NCBI RefSeq assembly: GCF_028736035.1
Contig: NZ_CP117866.1
Span: forward strand, 11,201,001 to 11,265,000
Length of the DNA stretch: 64,000 nucleotides
Direction: 5' to 3'
Origin: Streptomyces sp. T12
GTDB taxonomy: Bacteria; Actinomycetota; Actinomycetes; Streptomycetales; Streptomycetaceae
Position 1 is the first letter of the stretch. Each line of letters begins with the position of its first letter. The notes below the pieces were generated by a model. That model ran no database searches. It worked only from the letters and a program-made list of their open reading frames with translations, and was not told the origin of the DNA. Shown piece after piece: positions 25,677-34,235 of this stretch. The translations under genes were made by a program, and so were the position numbers.

Positions 25677-26588
25677 TCACGCGCCCAGGTGCTTGCGGAG
25701 CCACTGACCCATCCGCTGGATCGCCTCGTCCACCTCGGGTACGCGCCCCGCGCCCAGGACGAACGAGTGCTGTCCCTCGGGCAGCGGGTGGACCTCGGAG
25801 GTGACCTTGAAGTCATCGAGGCGACGGCCCAGTTGGGCGCCGTCGTCGGCGAGGGTCTCGTACTCGCCGTAGAGGACGATCGTGGGAGGCAGGCCGGGCA
25901 GATCGGCGTTCACGAGGCTGATCTTCGGATCGGCGAAGTCCACGCCGGGCTCCTGGAGCCAGGCTCCACGGAAGAGCTCAAGAGTGTTCCTGCTGAGCAT
26001 CTTGTCTTTGTCTTCGTTCTCGTCCACCGACGCGTTCTGGATGGTGAGGTCGGTCCACGGCGAGACGCTGACGATCGCGCCCGGGGTCGCCTCCCCCTGC
26101 GCGAGCAGGCGCAGCGGGAGCATCACCGCGAGGGTGCCGCCGATCGAATGGCCCGTGCTGCCGATGTTCCGCGGCTCATAGCCCTGCGAGAGCAGCCACC
26201 GGTACGCCGTCTCGGCGTCGTCGAGCTGCGCCGGGTACGGGTGTTCGGGCGCCAGGCGGAAGTCCACGACGAGAGAGCGGGCGCCGGCCGCCTTCGCGAT
26301 ATGGCCCGCAGCCTTGCGGTCCGAGTGCATCGAGGCGGTGACCGACCCGCCGAAGTGGAAGTGGAGCAGAGCCCGGTCGGGATCGGCTCCCTCGGGGATG
26401 GCCCAGAGGGCGGGGACGCCGCCCGCGTCCACCTCGGCGTACGTGACGCCTTCCGGCTCGGTCGACGCCTTGTGGTTCGAGTCGACGATGTCGCGGACGA
26501 TGGCCAGGTCGAGGCCCGGCGTCGAGGACTTCGCGCTCACGCTCTCGAGGAACTGGGCGAACTGCTGTGCCTCTGGGCTTGCTCCCAT
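25677..26588 (-). CDS. hormone-sensitive-lipase-like alpha/beta hydrolase
   Basis: This 303-residue esterase is of the HSL (bacterial family IV) group. The oxyanion motif reads LLHFHFGGSVTAS, a variant of the usual HGGG, followed by VVDFRLAPEHPYPAQLDDA. The nucleophile elbow is GHSIGGTLA rather than GDSAGG, the acid lies near LYGEYETLADD and the histidine in EGQHSFVLG. It follows its own promoter 59 bp upstream, which is almost identical over 42 bp to the promoter of the MDR gene at 54 kb, implying shared control by an HxlR regulator. Confidence 0.87.
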   Translation of the reverse strand: MGASPEAQQFAQFLESVSAKSSTPGLDLAIVRDIVDSNHKASTEPEGVTYAEVDAGGVPALWAIPEGADPDRALLHFHFGGSVTASMHSDRKAAGHIAKAAGARSLVVDFRLAPEHPYPAQLDDAETAYRWLLSQGYEPRNIGSTGHSIGGTLAVMLPLRLLAQGEATPGAIVSVSPWTDLTIQNASVDENEDKDKMLSRNTLELFRGAWLQEPGVDFADPKISLVNADLPGLPPTIVLYGEYETLADDGAQLGRRLDDFKVTSEVHPLPEGQHSFVLGAGRVPEVDEAIQRMGQWLRKHLGA

Positions 26589-26646
26589 GGTGGTGCTCCT
26601 TCGCAGGTTGCTGCCACGCCCACGTCCCGCGTGCAGCCAGGTTGAT

Positions 26647-26688
26647 GTGCTGGTCGTGACGCTACTGGCTGAGTATAGCAAAGTAAAC
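26647..26688 (-). promoter_or_regulatory. 42-bp promoter/operator element, copy 1 (HxlR-linked type)
   Basis: This segment matches 54048-54089 at 39 of 42 positions. It contains TACTGGCTGAGTA, an inverted repeat TACT/AGTA, then TATAGCAAAGTAAAC. On the reverse strand TATACT can serve as a -10 box for the esterase gene. In the second copy the element lies between an MDR gene and an HxlR gene, so HxlR binding is the natural guess. Confidence 0.65.
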
Positions 26689-26774
26689 CCAGGAGTTTCG
26701 GGATCACCTCTGGCTGCGGGGGCGCGGCGGCGCTGTGCGGGCGACCGAGAGTGATCAACGCTCCAGAATCTCTG

Positions 26775-27026
26775 CCGTTGCGGATCGGCGGTCTGAGGTC
26801 CGACTGTCTTTCCCGTCAGGATCCTGTATTGCATGTGCTCGAAATCGACCCTGGAACCTTCGGGCGAGCTGACGGTACCGAGGCACCCGAGAGCGAACGC
26901 CGCAGGCGCCGAAACCAGGCCTGGGGTCTGGAACGGATACCAGTTGAAACTCGCTTCCGGCCACAACGCGAACTCGCTTCCCGAGACGATGGGCGAGAAG
27001 ACCGTGAGAACGGTGCAGAGGAGTAG
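26775..27026 (-). pseudogene. C-terminal fragment of a sodium:solute (acetate/monocarboxylate) symporter
   Basis: The reverse strand encodes VLTVFSPIVSGSEFALWPE, FNWYPFQTPGLVSAPAAFAL, GCLGTVSSPEG and EHMQYRILTG, which resembles the last transmembrane helix and tail of SSS-family permeases such as MctP/ActP. Nothing upstream on the same strand continues the protein. It abuts, in opposite orientation, a truncated alcohol dehydrogenase, so a rearrangement junction lies near 27027. Confidence 0.5.
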
Positions 27027-28081
27027 TCCCCCGTCGCCGGGACTGATGCGGCGGAACGCCTGATGGTGATGCTTGAGGACGCCGGACTGCAGCCGCGTCT
27101 GTTTGCCGGGACCGTCCCGGATCCGACGACCGATTCGCTTGGCGCCGGCCTGACCGTGTTGCGGGAACACGCGGCGGACTCGGTGATCGGATTTGGTGGC
27201 GGCAGCCCGGTGGACACCGCCAAGGCCCTCGGCCTGTTGGGCGTCCAGGGCGTCCAGGGCGTCCGGATGCGGGACTACAAGGCTCCGCACACGAACCTCG
27301 GTCCGGCGCTTCCGTTGATCGCCGTCCAGACGACCGCGGGCAGCGCTCGGAGGCCACCCAGTTCACCATCATCACCGACAGCGCCACGGACGAGAAGATG
27401 CTCTGTTCGGGACTGGCGTTCCTGCCGGTCGCCGGCGTCGTCGACTTCGAACTGACCCTGTGGATGCCGTCCCGGCTGACCGCCGACACCGGCGTCGACG
27501 CGCTCACTCATGCCGTCGAGGCGTACGTGAGCCGCAAGGCCAATCCGTTCTCCGACGGCCTTGCGCTGAACGCGATCCGGACCATCGGCCACCACCTCCG
27601 CCGCGTCTACGCCGACGGGGGAGACTCCGAGGCTCGCGAGGCGATGATGCTCGCTGCGCCCCAGGCCGGCATCGCCTTCTCCAACGCCGGCGTGGCGCTC
27701 AGGCACGGCATGAGCCGCCCGATCGGCGCGCACTTCCACGTCGCTCATGGTCTGTCGAACGCGATGCTCTTCCCCGCGGTGACGGCGTTCTCCGTACCGG
27801 CCGCCGAGAGCCGGTACGCCGACTGCGCCCGCGCGCTCGGAGTTGCCGCCGACGGCGACGGCGATGCCCTGGCGGCCGAGAGGTTCGTGGAGGCGCTCCG
27901 CGATCTGTGCGAGGATCTTGAGGTGCCCACCCCTCGGGCCCACGGCATCGACAAGGACGAGTGGTTCCGTCTGTCGCCCCTCATGGCCGAGCAGGCGCTC
28001 GCGTCCGGATCCCCCGCCAACAACCCCGTTGTGCCCACCGTGGACGAGATCCAGGACCTCTACGCGCAGATCTACGGCTGA
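27027..28081 (+). pseudogene. truncated and frameshifted iron-containing alcohol dehydrogenase
   Basis: The frame entering at 27027 reads SPVAGTDAAERLMVMLEDAG, VPDPTTDSLGAG, VIGFGGGSPVDTAKALG and IAVQTTAGS, the NAD-binding half of a group III (iron) alcohol dehydrogenase without its first 30-40 residues. One base is missing near 27344, where the family has GSGSEATQF. The protein resumes in another frame with SEATQFTIITDSATDEKM and continues to 28081 with DALTHAVEAY and HVAHGLSNAMLFP, which carry the metal-binding histidines. An insertion duplicating GVQ (GVQGVQGV) is also seen. The enzyme is probably inactive unless the frameshift is a sequencing error. Confidence 0.75.
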
Positions 28082-28137
28082 AGCCGGCGACTGAGGAACG
28101 GTGATGGCACAACAGCCAGGTCCGCGCGGAGTACGAG

Positions 28138-29157
28138 ATGAGACGCATGACTGACACTGCTGAGGGCGAGGTTCTCGCCGACGTGCACCGGGGCGTCGGC
28201 CGGATCCTTCTGAACCGACCCAAGGCGCTCAACGCCCTGACGACAGGCATGGTCGCGGCCATTGACGGTGCGCTCGCCGCATGGGAGCACACACCGCTGT
28301 CCGCTGTGGTGATCGCCAGCACCAGTGTGAAGGCCTTCTGCGCCGGCGGCGATATCCGCACGATCCGCGAGCACAGCCTCGCTGGGGATGCCGAGGCCAG
28401 TGAGCGGTTCTTCGCCTCCGAGTACCGGCTCAACGCCCGGATCGCCGAGTATCCCGTGCCGGTCGTGTCGCTCATCGACGGCATGTGCATGGGCGGTGGT
28501 CTCGGTCTGTCGGTCCACGGCACCTTCCGCGTCGTCACCGAGCGTGCGGTGCTGGCGATGCCCGAGACCGGGATCGGTTTCTTCCCCGACGTCGGGGCCA
28601 GCTACTTTCTGCCGCGGCTACCCGGCGCGATAGGCATGTACCTGGGACTGACCGGGCACCGTCTCGACGCTGCCGACGCCCTGTACACGGGGCTGGCCAC
28701 GCACTTCGTCCCCATGGACAGGTTCGGTGCGGTCGGAGATGCCCTGGCAGACAGCCCCGGCGCCCCGGTGGATGTCGTCCTGAACCGCCTTGCCGACCGT
28801 TCCCCGGTGGGGGAGAGCAGGCTGGCGGAGGTACGCGAGGAGATGGACTGGGCGTTCGGCGCGCCGACCCTCGGCGAGATCGAGAAACGCCTGCGTCACC
28901 TCGACACCGCCTGGGCGGCAGGCGCGTTGATCGCCTTGGAGTCCGCCTCGCCGCAGAGCTTGGAGATCACTCACAACCTGCTGGCCCGGGGCAGACAGCA
29001 GACGTTGCGAGAGTGCCTTGACACCGAACTCACTCTCACGCGCACGACCATCCGCACGCCGGACTTCCTGGAGGGCGTCCGAGCGGCCTTGGTCGACAAG
29101 GACCGCAGTCCCACCTGGGAACGTGAGGCGCAGGGCGGACAGACGCTGCTGGCCTGA
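28138..29157 (+). CDS. 3-hydroxyisobutyryl-CoA hydrolase-like enoyl-CoA hydratase family protein
   Basis: This 339-residue protein is of the crotonase superfamily, HIBYL-CoA hydrolase branch. It has KAFCAGGDIRTIREH, GMCMGGGLGLSVHGTFRV and PETGIGFFPDVGASYFLPRL, the last of which distinguishes this branch. These enzymes release 3-hydroxyisobutyrate from its CoA ester in valine degradation or hydrolyse related acyl-CoAs. A GGAG lies seven bases before the ATG at 28138; an ATG at 28147 is an alternative. It follows the broken alcohol dehydrogenase, which in an intact ancestor could have oxidised the released hydroxy acid. Confidence 0.87.
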   Translation: MRRMTDTAEGEVLADVHRGVGRILLNRPKALNALTTGMVAAIDGALAAWEHTPLSAVVIASTSVKAFCAGGDIRTIREHSLAGDAEASERFFASEYRLNARIAEYPVPVVSLIDGMCMGGGLGLSVHGTFRVVTERAVLAMPETGIGFFPDVGASYFLPRLPGAIGMYLGLTGHRLDAADALYTGLATHFVPMDRFGAVGDALADSPGAPVDVVLNRLADRSPVGESRLAEVREEMDWAFGAPTLGEIEKRLRHLDTAWAAGALIALESASPQSLEITHNLLARGRQQTLRECLDTELTLTRTTIRTPDFLEGVRAALVDKDRSPTWEREAQGGQTLLA

Positions 29158-29469
29158 GCATGTGCGCCGTGAGCAGGTTCTCAGAGCTGACCGGGGCGAG
29201 GCGGACCTTGCCGAAATCGGCGCGTGGTTCGATCAGCTGTAACGCACTTGACCGGGTGTGCAGGGTTATGGACAGGGTTTGCGGCTGTCCGTTGTCCGGA
29301 CTGCCGGACTGCCGGACTGCCGGACTGCCGGACAGAATGTTCTTGCGAGTTGCGCGGCGCGGATCGCGGTGACGTGCCCACGGTTCCGGCGCCGTTGGTG
29401 ACGACGCCGTAGTGCGTGCTCACGAAGTGCCCCCGTTCCGGGGAGATGGTCGGCTCGTGGAGCGAGCGG
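29158..29469. other. intergenic stretch with tandem repeat, no supported gene
   Basis: About 310 bp between the hydrolase-like gene and the convergent TetR gene. Apart from the CCGGACTG repeat at 29296-29333, no protein motif or strong hairpin is visible. Confidence 0.4.
29296..29333. repeat. 8-bp tandem repeat CCGGACTG, 4.75 units
   Basis: Four exact units (29296-29327) and six further bases (29328-29333) of CCGGACTG lie in noncoding DNA. Confidence 0.9.
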
Positions 29470-30093
29470 TCATGCGGCGCGGATGTGCGGCGCCAGGGTG
29501 GCGTGGATCTGGTCGCGGATGTCGGCGAGAACGGCTTCGTCGCTGCGGTGCAGGCACACGGTGGCGGTGGTGCTGATGTGGACGATCGCGGTGATCACCC
29601 GCGCCAACGTCGCCGCATCGGCGGCATCGATGCACTGGTTGCGGGTGAGCAGGCCGGTGATGCCGTCCTCGAGGCGGCCGGCAAGGGCTAGACCCGCTTG
29701 CCGGTAGGGCTCGGCCGGGTCGCCGAAGACGAGTTCGTGCAGGTATGTGCGGCCGTTCTCGATGTGCTCCCTCACGCACTCCACCACGGGGCGGACGAGA
29801 GCGATGACCGGCTCCAGCACGCCCTGTCCGGCGGCGGCGTTCGCGGAGGCGAGGCCGGAATCGACGGCGGCGGCGAACTTCTCGTTCTGCACCATGATCA
29901 GCAACTCGGCCTTCGTGGACGCGTACAGGTAGAGCGTCCCGATTGCGACATCGGCTCGGCGGGCGACCTGCTGCGTCGTGACCCTGTCGACGCCGTGTTC
30001 GACGAACAGCTCGCGGGCGGCGGTCATGATGCGCTCGCGCTTGTCCTGTTTGGCCCTCTCTCGGCGCCCGATCGGCATGTGACCGCCCCCCAT
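29470..30093 (-). CDS. TetR family regulator of the MDR/hydrolase/hydratase operon
   Basis: This 207-residue TetR protein has an HTH in KRERIMTAARELFVEHGVDRVTTQQVARRADVAIGTLYLY (read in two parts) and a C-terminal domain with EHIENGRTYLHELVFGDP, nearly identical to the TetR at 35116. The ATG at 30093 has a strong GGGAGG; an ATG at 30078 aligns with the start of the paralogue and is equally possible. It is divergent from the four-gene operon starting at 30252, with a large palindrome between them, and so probably represses that operon and itself. Confidence 0.87.
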   Translation of the reverse strand: MGGGHMPIGRRERAKQDKRERIMTAARELFVEHGVDRVTTQQVARRADVAIGTLYLYASTKAELLIMVQNEKFAAAVDSGLASANAAAGQGVLEPVIALVRPVVECVREHIENGRTYLHELVFGDPAEPYRQAGLALAGRLEDGITGLLTRNQCIDAADAATLARVITAIVHISTTATVCLHRSDEAVLADIRDQIHATLAPHIRAA

Positions 30094-30118
30094 GGTGACC
30101 TCCCTTGACAACAATTCT

Positions 30119-30144
30119 GAGTGGACTCATAGTTGAGTGTACTC
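30119..30144. promoter_or_regulatory. candidate TetR operator
   Basis: The 26-bp segment has the form GAGT-GG-ACTCA-N4-TGAGT-GT-ACTC, with 18 of 26 positions symmetric. It lies between the divergent TetR gene and the MDR operon and is markedly AT richer than the surroundings. Confidence 0.6.
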
Positions 30145-30251
30145 GGATTAGCTGAGCGGGGCGAGGTTGTGAGGTCCCCGGATGTCGCGCCGGGTTTGCC
30201 GATCCAGTCTCAGACCTGGACAAATAGGACAAGCATTAGGAGTGGCGCCCC

Positions 30252-31247
30252 ATGAGAGCGTTCGTCGTCACCAAGTACAAGGAGCCGCTGCAGGAGGCGG
30301 AAGTCCCCGAACCCGCCGTGGGGGAGCACGACGTGCTCGTCCGGGTGGAGGCCGCCGGGCTGAACCCGCTGGATGAGAAGATCCGCGCCGGTGAGTTCAA
30401 GCAGATCCTGCCCTACAAGCTGCCGCTGATCCTGGGCAACGACGTAGCGGGCACCGTCATCAGCGTCGGGACAGCGGTTCGCGGCTTCAAGCCCGGAGAC
30501 GAGGTCTACGCCCGGCCCCACCAGGACCGCATCGGCACGTTCGCCGAGCGCATCGCCGTAGCGGAGGGCGACCTGGCGCTCAAGCCCGCTTCGATCAGTA
30601 TGGAAGAGGCCGGCTCGCTGCCGCTGGCGGCGCTCACGGCGTGGCAGGCGCTGGTGGAGCGCGGGCGGGTGCGGCCCGGGCAGAAGGTTCTCATCCACGC
30701 CGGGGCCGGCGGGGTCGGTTCGATCGCGATCCAGCTCGCCGCGCACCTCGGTGCGAGCGTCGCCACGACCGCCAGCGGTTCCAACGCGGACTTCGTGCGC
30801 GCGCTCGGCGCGGACACGGTGATCGATTACCGCACCCAGGACTTCGAACAGCTCCTGACCGGCTACGACCTGGTGCTGGACAGCATCGGTGGGGAGACCC
30901 TCGAGAAGTCCCTGCGGGTGCTCAAGCCCGGCGGCAAGGCCATCGGGATCACCGGTCCCCCGGACCCCGCGTTCGCCCGCGAGGCCGGCCTGAACCCGCT
31001 GCTGCGCCTGGCGGTCGCAGGCCTGAGCGGCAAGATCCGCAGGCAGGCGAAGAAGCTCGGCGTGACGTACGAGTTCCTGTTCATGCGCGCCAGCGGCGAC
31101 CAGCTCCGCCAGATCACCACTCTCATCGACCAGGGCGTGGTGCGTCCGGTCGTGGGAAAGGTGGTCGGCTTCGACCAGACCCCGCAGGCGCTGCAGTCCC
31201 TGTCCCAGGGCGGCATCCGCGGCAAGGCCGTCATCGGCAGCAGCTGA
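30252..31247 (+). CDS. NADP-dependent MDR oxidoreductase, quinone-reductase type (copy 2)
   Basis: This 331-residue paralogue of the MDRs at 14881 and 52996 has AAGLNPLDEKIRAGEFKQ, LILGNDVAGTVISVG, the intact coenzyme motif HAGAGGVGSIAIQLAAH and FLFMRASGDQLRQI. Zinc-binding cysteines are absent. It opens a four-gene operon (MDR, alpha/beta hydrolase, EthD-like, hydratase) divergent from a TetR gene. Its pairing with a D-x-W-D-P hydrolase repeats the arrangement at 13.9-15.9 kb. Reduction of an enone or quinone before or after ester cleavage is a reasonable guess. Confidence 0.9.
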   Translation: MRAFVVTKYKEPLQEAEVPEPAVGEHDVLVRVEAAGLNPLDEKIRAGEFKQILPYKLPLILGNDVAGTVISVGTAVRGFKPGDEVYARPHQDRIGTFAERIAVAEGDLALKPASISMEEAGSLPLAALTAWQALVERGRVRPGQKVLIHAGAGGVGSIAIQLAAHLGASVATTASGSNADFVRALGADTVIDYRTQDFEQLLTGYDLVLDSIGGETLEKSLRVLKPGGKAIGITGPPDPAFAREAGLNPLLRLAVAGLSGKIRRQAKKLGVTYEFLFMRASGDQLRQITTLIDQGVVRPVVGKVVGFDQTPQALQSLSQGGIRGKAVIGSS

Positions 31248-31313
31248 CCCGCCGCAACCGCGACGGGCGACACGGAACACACAGCGACACAGAACACGCA
31301 AGGAGAATCCGTC

Positions 31314-32180
31314 ATGAGCAGCACCGACACCCCGAACGAAGCCGTCATCACCTCCTACGCGAAGGCCCCGGCCCGCACCGTCAGCGCCGGCGGCGTCACC
31401 TACGCCTACCGCGAGCTGGGCCCGAAGGGCGGCATCCCCGTCGTCTTCTTCGTCCACCTCGCCGCGACCCTGGACAACTGGGACCCCCGCATCATCGATC
31501 CCATCGCGAAGGGCCGTCACGTCATCGCCTTCGACAACCGCGGTGTCGGGGCATCCACCGGTCAGGTGCCGGACAGTGTCGAGGCGATGGCCGACGACGC
31601 CTACACCTTCATCAAGGCGCTCGGGTACGACAAGATCGACGTCTTCTCCTTCTCCCTCGGCGGCATGGTCGCCCAGGCCCTGGTGGTGAAGCACCCCGAG
31701 CTCGTCCGCAAGCTGGTCCTCACCGGCACCGGGCCCAAGGGCGGCAAGGACATGGACAAGGTCGCCAGAATCACCTACTGGGACATCCTGCGCGCCACGT
31801 TGACCCGTTCGGACCCCAAGGAGTTCCTGTTCTTCAACCGCAATGCCACCGGCAAGCCCGCCGCACGCGCGTTCGTCAACCGGCTCAAGGAGCGCACCGT
31901 CGACCGCGACGCGGACATCAAGACCAAGGCGTTCCAGACGCAGCTGAAGGCGATCAAGAAGTGGGGGCGCTCCGCCCCTGACGACCTTTCGTCGATCACG
32001 CAGCCCACCCTGATCGCCAACGGCGACAACGACCGCATGGTGCCCTCGGTCCTGTCGGAGGACCTGCACCGGCGCATCAAGGACAGCAAGCTGATCATCT
32101 ACCCCGACTCCGGGCACGGCGGCATCTTCCAGTACCACCAGGAGTTCGCCCCCGTAGCGGTCGAGTTCCTGGCCCGATGA
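31314..32180 (+). CDS. alpha/beta hydrolase, D-x-W-D-P subgroup (copy 4)
   Basis: This 288-residue hydrolase is close to copies 1 and 3: VHLAATLDNWDPRIIDP, FDNRGVGASTG, nucleophile elbow SFSLGG, acid in NGDNDRMVPS and histidine in DSGHGGIFQYH. An AAGGAG ribosome-binding site precedes the ATG and the gap to the MDR is 66 bp. Context: second gene of the TetR-controlled operon. Confidence 0.9.
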   Translation: MSSTDTPNEAVITSYAKAPARTVSAGGVTYAYRELGPKGGIPVVFFVHLAATLDNWDPRIIDPIAKGRHVIAFDNRGVGASTGQVPDSVEAMADDAYTFIKALGYDKIDVFSFSLGGMVAQALVVKHPELVRKLVLTGTGPKGGKDMDKVARITYWDILRATLTRSDPKEFLFFNRNATGKPAARAFVNRLKERTVDRDADIKTKAFQTQLKAIKKWGRSAPDDLSSITQPTLIANGDNDRMVPSVLSEDLHRRIKDSKLIIYPDSGHGGIFQYHQEFAPVAVEFLAR

Positions 32181-32222
32181 CCAGCGCCTGACCAGCGCCT
32201 GGCCAGGAAGACAAGGGAAATC

Positions 32223-33029
32223 ATGAGCACGTCACCAGCCGTCGCACCCCTTGAAGTGAAGAAGCCTCTCACCTCCTCGATCCTGCTGTGGGTGCGCACC
32301 GACCAGCCTCGCCAGACCGGCATGGACCACTGGAAGGGCCCGCACTCAGGGATCATCTCCGCCACCCCGGGCCTGGAGGAGTACCGGCAGATCCATCTCG
32401 CCGAGCACAACCCGGGCCGGTGGCCGGCCACCGACGGGGTCCAGACCGCGATCCCAGCAGGCCGGAAGATCGACGGCGTCGCGGAAGTCACCTTCCAATC
32501 GGCGCTTGCACCCCTGAAAGGGCGCAAGCAGACGAAGCTGGCATACGCCGACGAGATCAATGTGTTCCGCCGCACCCTGCTCTACGCCGGCCCGCCGAAC
32601 TCCTCTCGGTGGTACGACGTCGCAGGCCCCGGAGAGGCGGTCGGTGCCCGCGCGCTGATCTACCTTCGCCGCAGGGACGGGGGCGGCGCCGGAGCCTTCC
32701 GGAAGCTCGTCAACGAGCGGCTCGCTCCCGCGCTCGCCGGCACCGGAGTGCTGAAGGAACTGCGCACGCAGACGTTCCTGCCCTGGATCGAAAAGCTCTG
32801 GGACACCCCGGACGTCGCCCACGACAACCCCCACGACGAGCACTTCCACGCCTCGGTCAGCCTCGGGTTCACCGACACCGCAGCACGGGACGCCTTCTTC
32901 ACCGGCAACGTGATCGAGGACCTGTCCAACCGGCTGGCACCGCAAGTCTCCGCGATCCACGCCTACGACGTCACCGCCGCCCTCACCTACGTCAAGAACG
33001 GCGAGATCCTCCCGCGCTACCAGGAGTGA
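32223..33029 (+). CDS. EthD-like dimeric alpha/beta-barrel protein, duplicated domain
   Basis: This 268-residue protein appears to contain two ferredoxin-like (EthD/dabb) halves. The first begins with SSILLWVRTDQPRQTGMDHW and carries HSGIISATPGLEEYRQIHLAE, similar to the H-x-P-L-x-x-x-x-P-G-L pattern of EthD. The second starts near residue 135 with ARALIYLRRRDGG. Such domains often isomerise, cyclise or otherwise protect reactive polyketide or ether intermediates. It is the third gene of the operon. Family assignment rests on pattern only. Confidence 0.55.
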   Translation: MSTSPAVAPLEVKKPLTSSILLWVRTDQPRQTGMDHWKGPHSGIISATPGLEEYRQIHLAEHNPGRWPATDGVQTAIPAGRKIDGVAEVTFQSALAPLKGRKQTKLAYADEINVFRRTLLYAGPPNSSRWYDVAGPGEAVGARALIYLRRRDGGGAGAFRKLVNERLAPALAGTGVLKELRTQTFLPWIEKLWDTPDVAHDNPHDEHFHASVSLGFTDTAARDAFFTGNVIEDLSNRLAPQVSAIHAYDVTAALTYVKNGEILPRYQE

Positions 33030-33151
33030 GCGGCGCGCAGACGGGAAGCGGGACCGCCGGATCTGCTCGGCAAATCCATCCGCCCCGGCTTCCTTGCCCC
33101 TCCTCGCGCCCCCGTCGCCATCTGATACCCACCACGCATCCGGAGCCAGCC

Positions 33152-33985
33152 ATGAGCGAGCAGCAGAGCACCATCCACTACGAGCGCACCTCACCGCAGA
33201 TCGCGAAGATCACCTTCGCCAACCCGCCCGTCAACCTCATCACCGGCGAGACCGTCCTGCGCCTCATCGAGATCGTCACCGAACTGGCCACCGACCCGGA
33301 CATCCAGGTCGTGCTGTTCGACAGCGCCACCCCCGACTTCTTCTACAACCACTTCGACCTGGCCGCCGCCGCCGACTTCCCCGCCCCCGAAGACCCGGAC
33401 GCGGTGCCGGCATGGGCGAATCTGGTCCTGGAACTCTCCAAAGCGCCGTACATCACGATCGCGGCCATCCGTGGACGCACCCGCGGCGGCGGGAACGAGC
33501 TCGCCCTCGCCCTCGATCTGCGCTACGCCAGTCGTGAGAAGGCGATCTTCGGACAGCCCGAGGTCGGTAGCGGACTGCTGCCCGGCGGTGGTGGCAGCGA
33601 ACGCCTGCCCCGGGCCATCGGACGCGACCGCGCCCTGGAAGCCATCCTCACCAGCGACGACTACGACGCCGACACCGCCGAGCGTTGGGGCTGGGTCACC
33701 CGCGCCCTCCCCGACAGCGAACTCGACGCCTTCGTCGGCACCGTCGCCGCCCGACTCGCCTCCTTCGACCGCACCTCACTCGCCTCGGCCAAAGCCCAGA
33801 TCAACCGGGCATCCCTGCCCCCGGACGCGGACCTGGTCGCCGCGTACGGCGAGTTCACCCACTCCCTCACCCTCCCCGGTTTCCTCACCCGGGCCGCAGG
33901 CGCGCAGGCCGTCGTCGAACAGGCCGGCATCGACTTCGAGTACCGGCTCGGGCACTACATCGGCATCGCCAACCAGCAACGCTGA
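33152..33985 (+). CDS. enoyl-CoA hydratase/isomerase family protein
   Basis: This 277-residue crotonase-fold protein shows ITFANPPVNLITGETVLRL, FFYNHFDLAAAADF, and IAAIRGRTRGGGNELALALDLRYAS, which positions the oxyanion-hole glycines, followed by EVGSGLLPGGGGSERLPRAIG. The catalytic glutamate pair of true hydratases is not clearly conserved, so it could be an isomerase or a non-CoA crotonase. It is the last gene of the operon, 122 bp after the EthD-like gene, and is followed by a terminator. Confidence 0.85.
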   Translation: MSEQQSTIHYERTSPQIAKITFANPPVNLITGETVLRLIEIVTELATDPDIQVVLFDSATPDFFYNHFDLAAAADFPAPEDPDAVPAWANLVLELSKAPYITIAAIRGRTRGGGNELALALDLRYASREKAIFGQPEVGSGLLPGGGGSERLPRAIGRDRALEAILTSDDYDADTAERWGWVTRALPDSELDAFVGTVAARLASFDRTSLASAKAQINRASLPPDADLVAAYGEFTHSLTLPGFLTRAAGAQAVVEQAGIDFEYRLGHYIGIANQQR

Positions 33986-34004
33986 CTCCCATCAAAAAAC
34001 GAGC

Positions 34005-34036
34005 ACGGACGCAGCGGATGCCGCGTCCGTCCTCTT
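34005..34036 (+). terminator. rho-independent-like terminator of the MDR/hydrolase operon
   Basis: ACGGACGC (34005-34012) pairs with GCGTCCGT (34023-34030), followed by CCTCTTTT. It lies 20 bp past the hydratase stop. Confidence 0.75.
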
Positions 34037-34235
34037 TTGCCGCGGGGCCCACCTGATTTCCGACGTCCTCGGCACCATGGTCGGATCGGGCTGCTGCCGG
34101 ATCGACCGCCGATGTCATCCACCGCTCGACGGCCGCGACGGTGCACCGCTTCTGGACACCGGCCGGCCAACTGTTCAACGCCATGGATCACCGGGGCCCG
34201 ACGTGAAGAGATCACGTCGGGACCGAAGAACAAGC

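Noticed and set aside
29296..29333. CRISPR-like array from short repeats
   Set aside because: The 8-bp units are directly adjacent without spacers, so this is a simple tandem repeat. The 15-bp array at 20483 is rejected for the same reason.
30210..32138. 642-codon reverse open frame opposite the MDR/hydrolase operon
   Set aside because: Antisense shadow of two well-supported genes; the valine/leucine/glycine-rich sequence has no motif.
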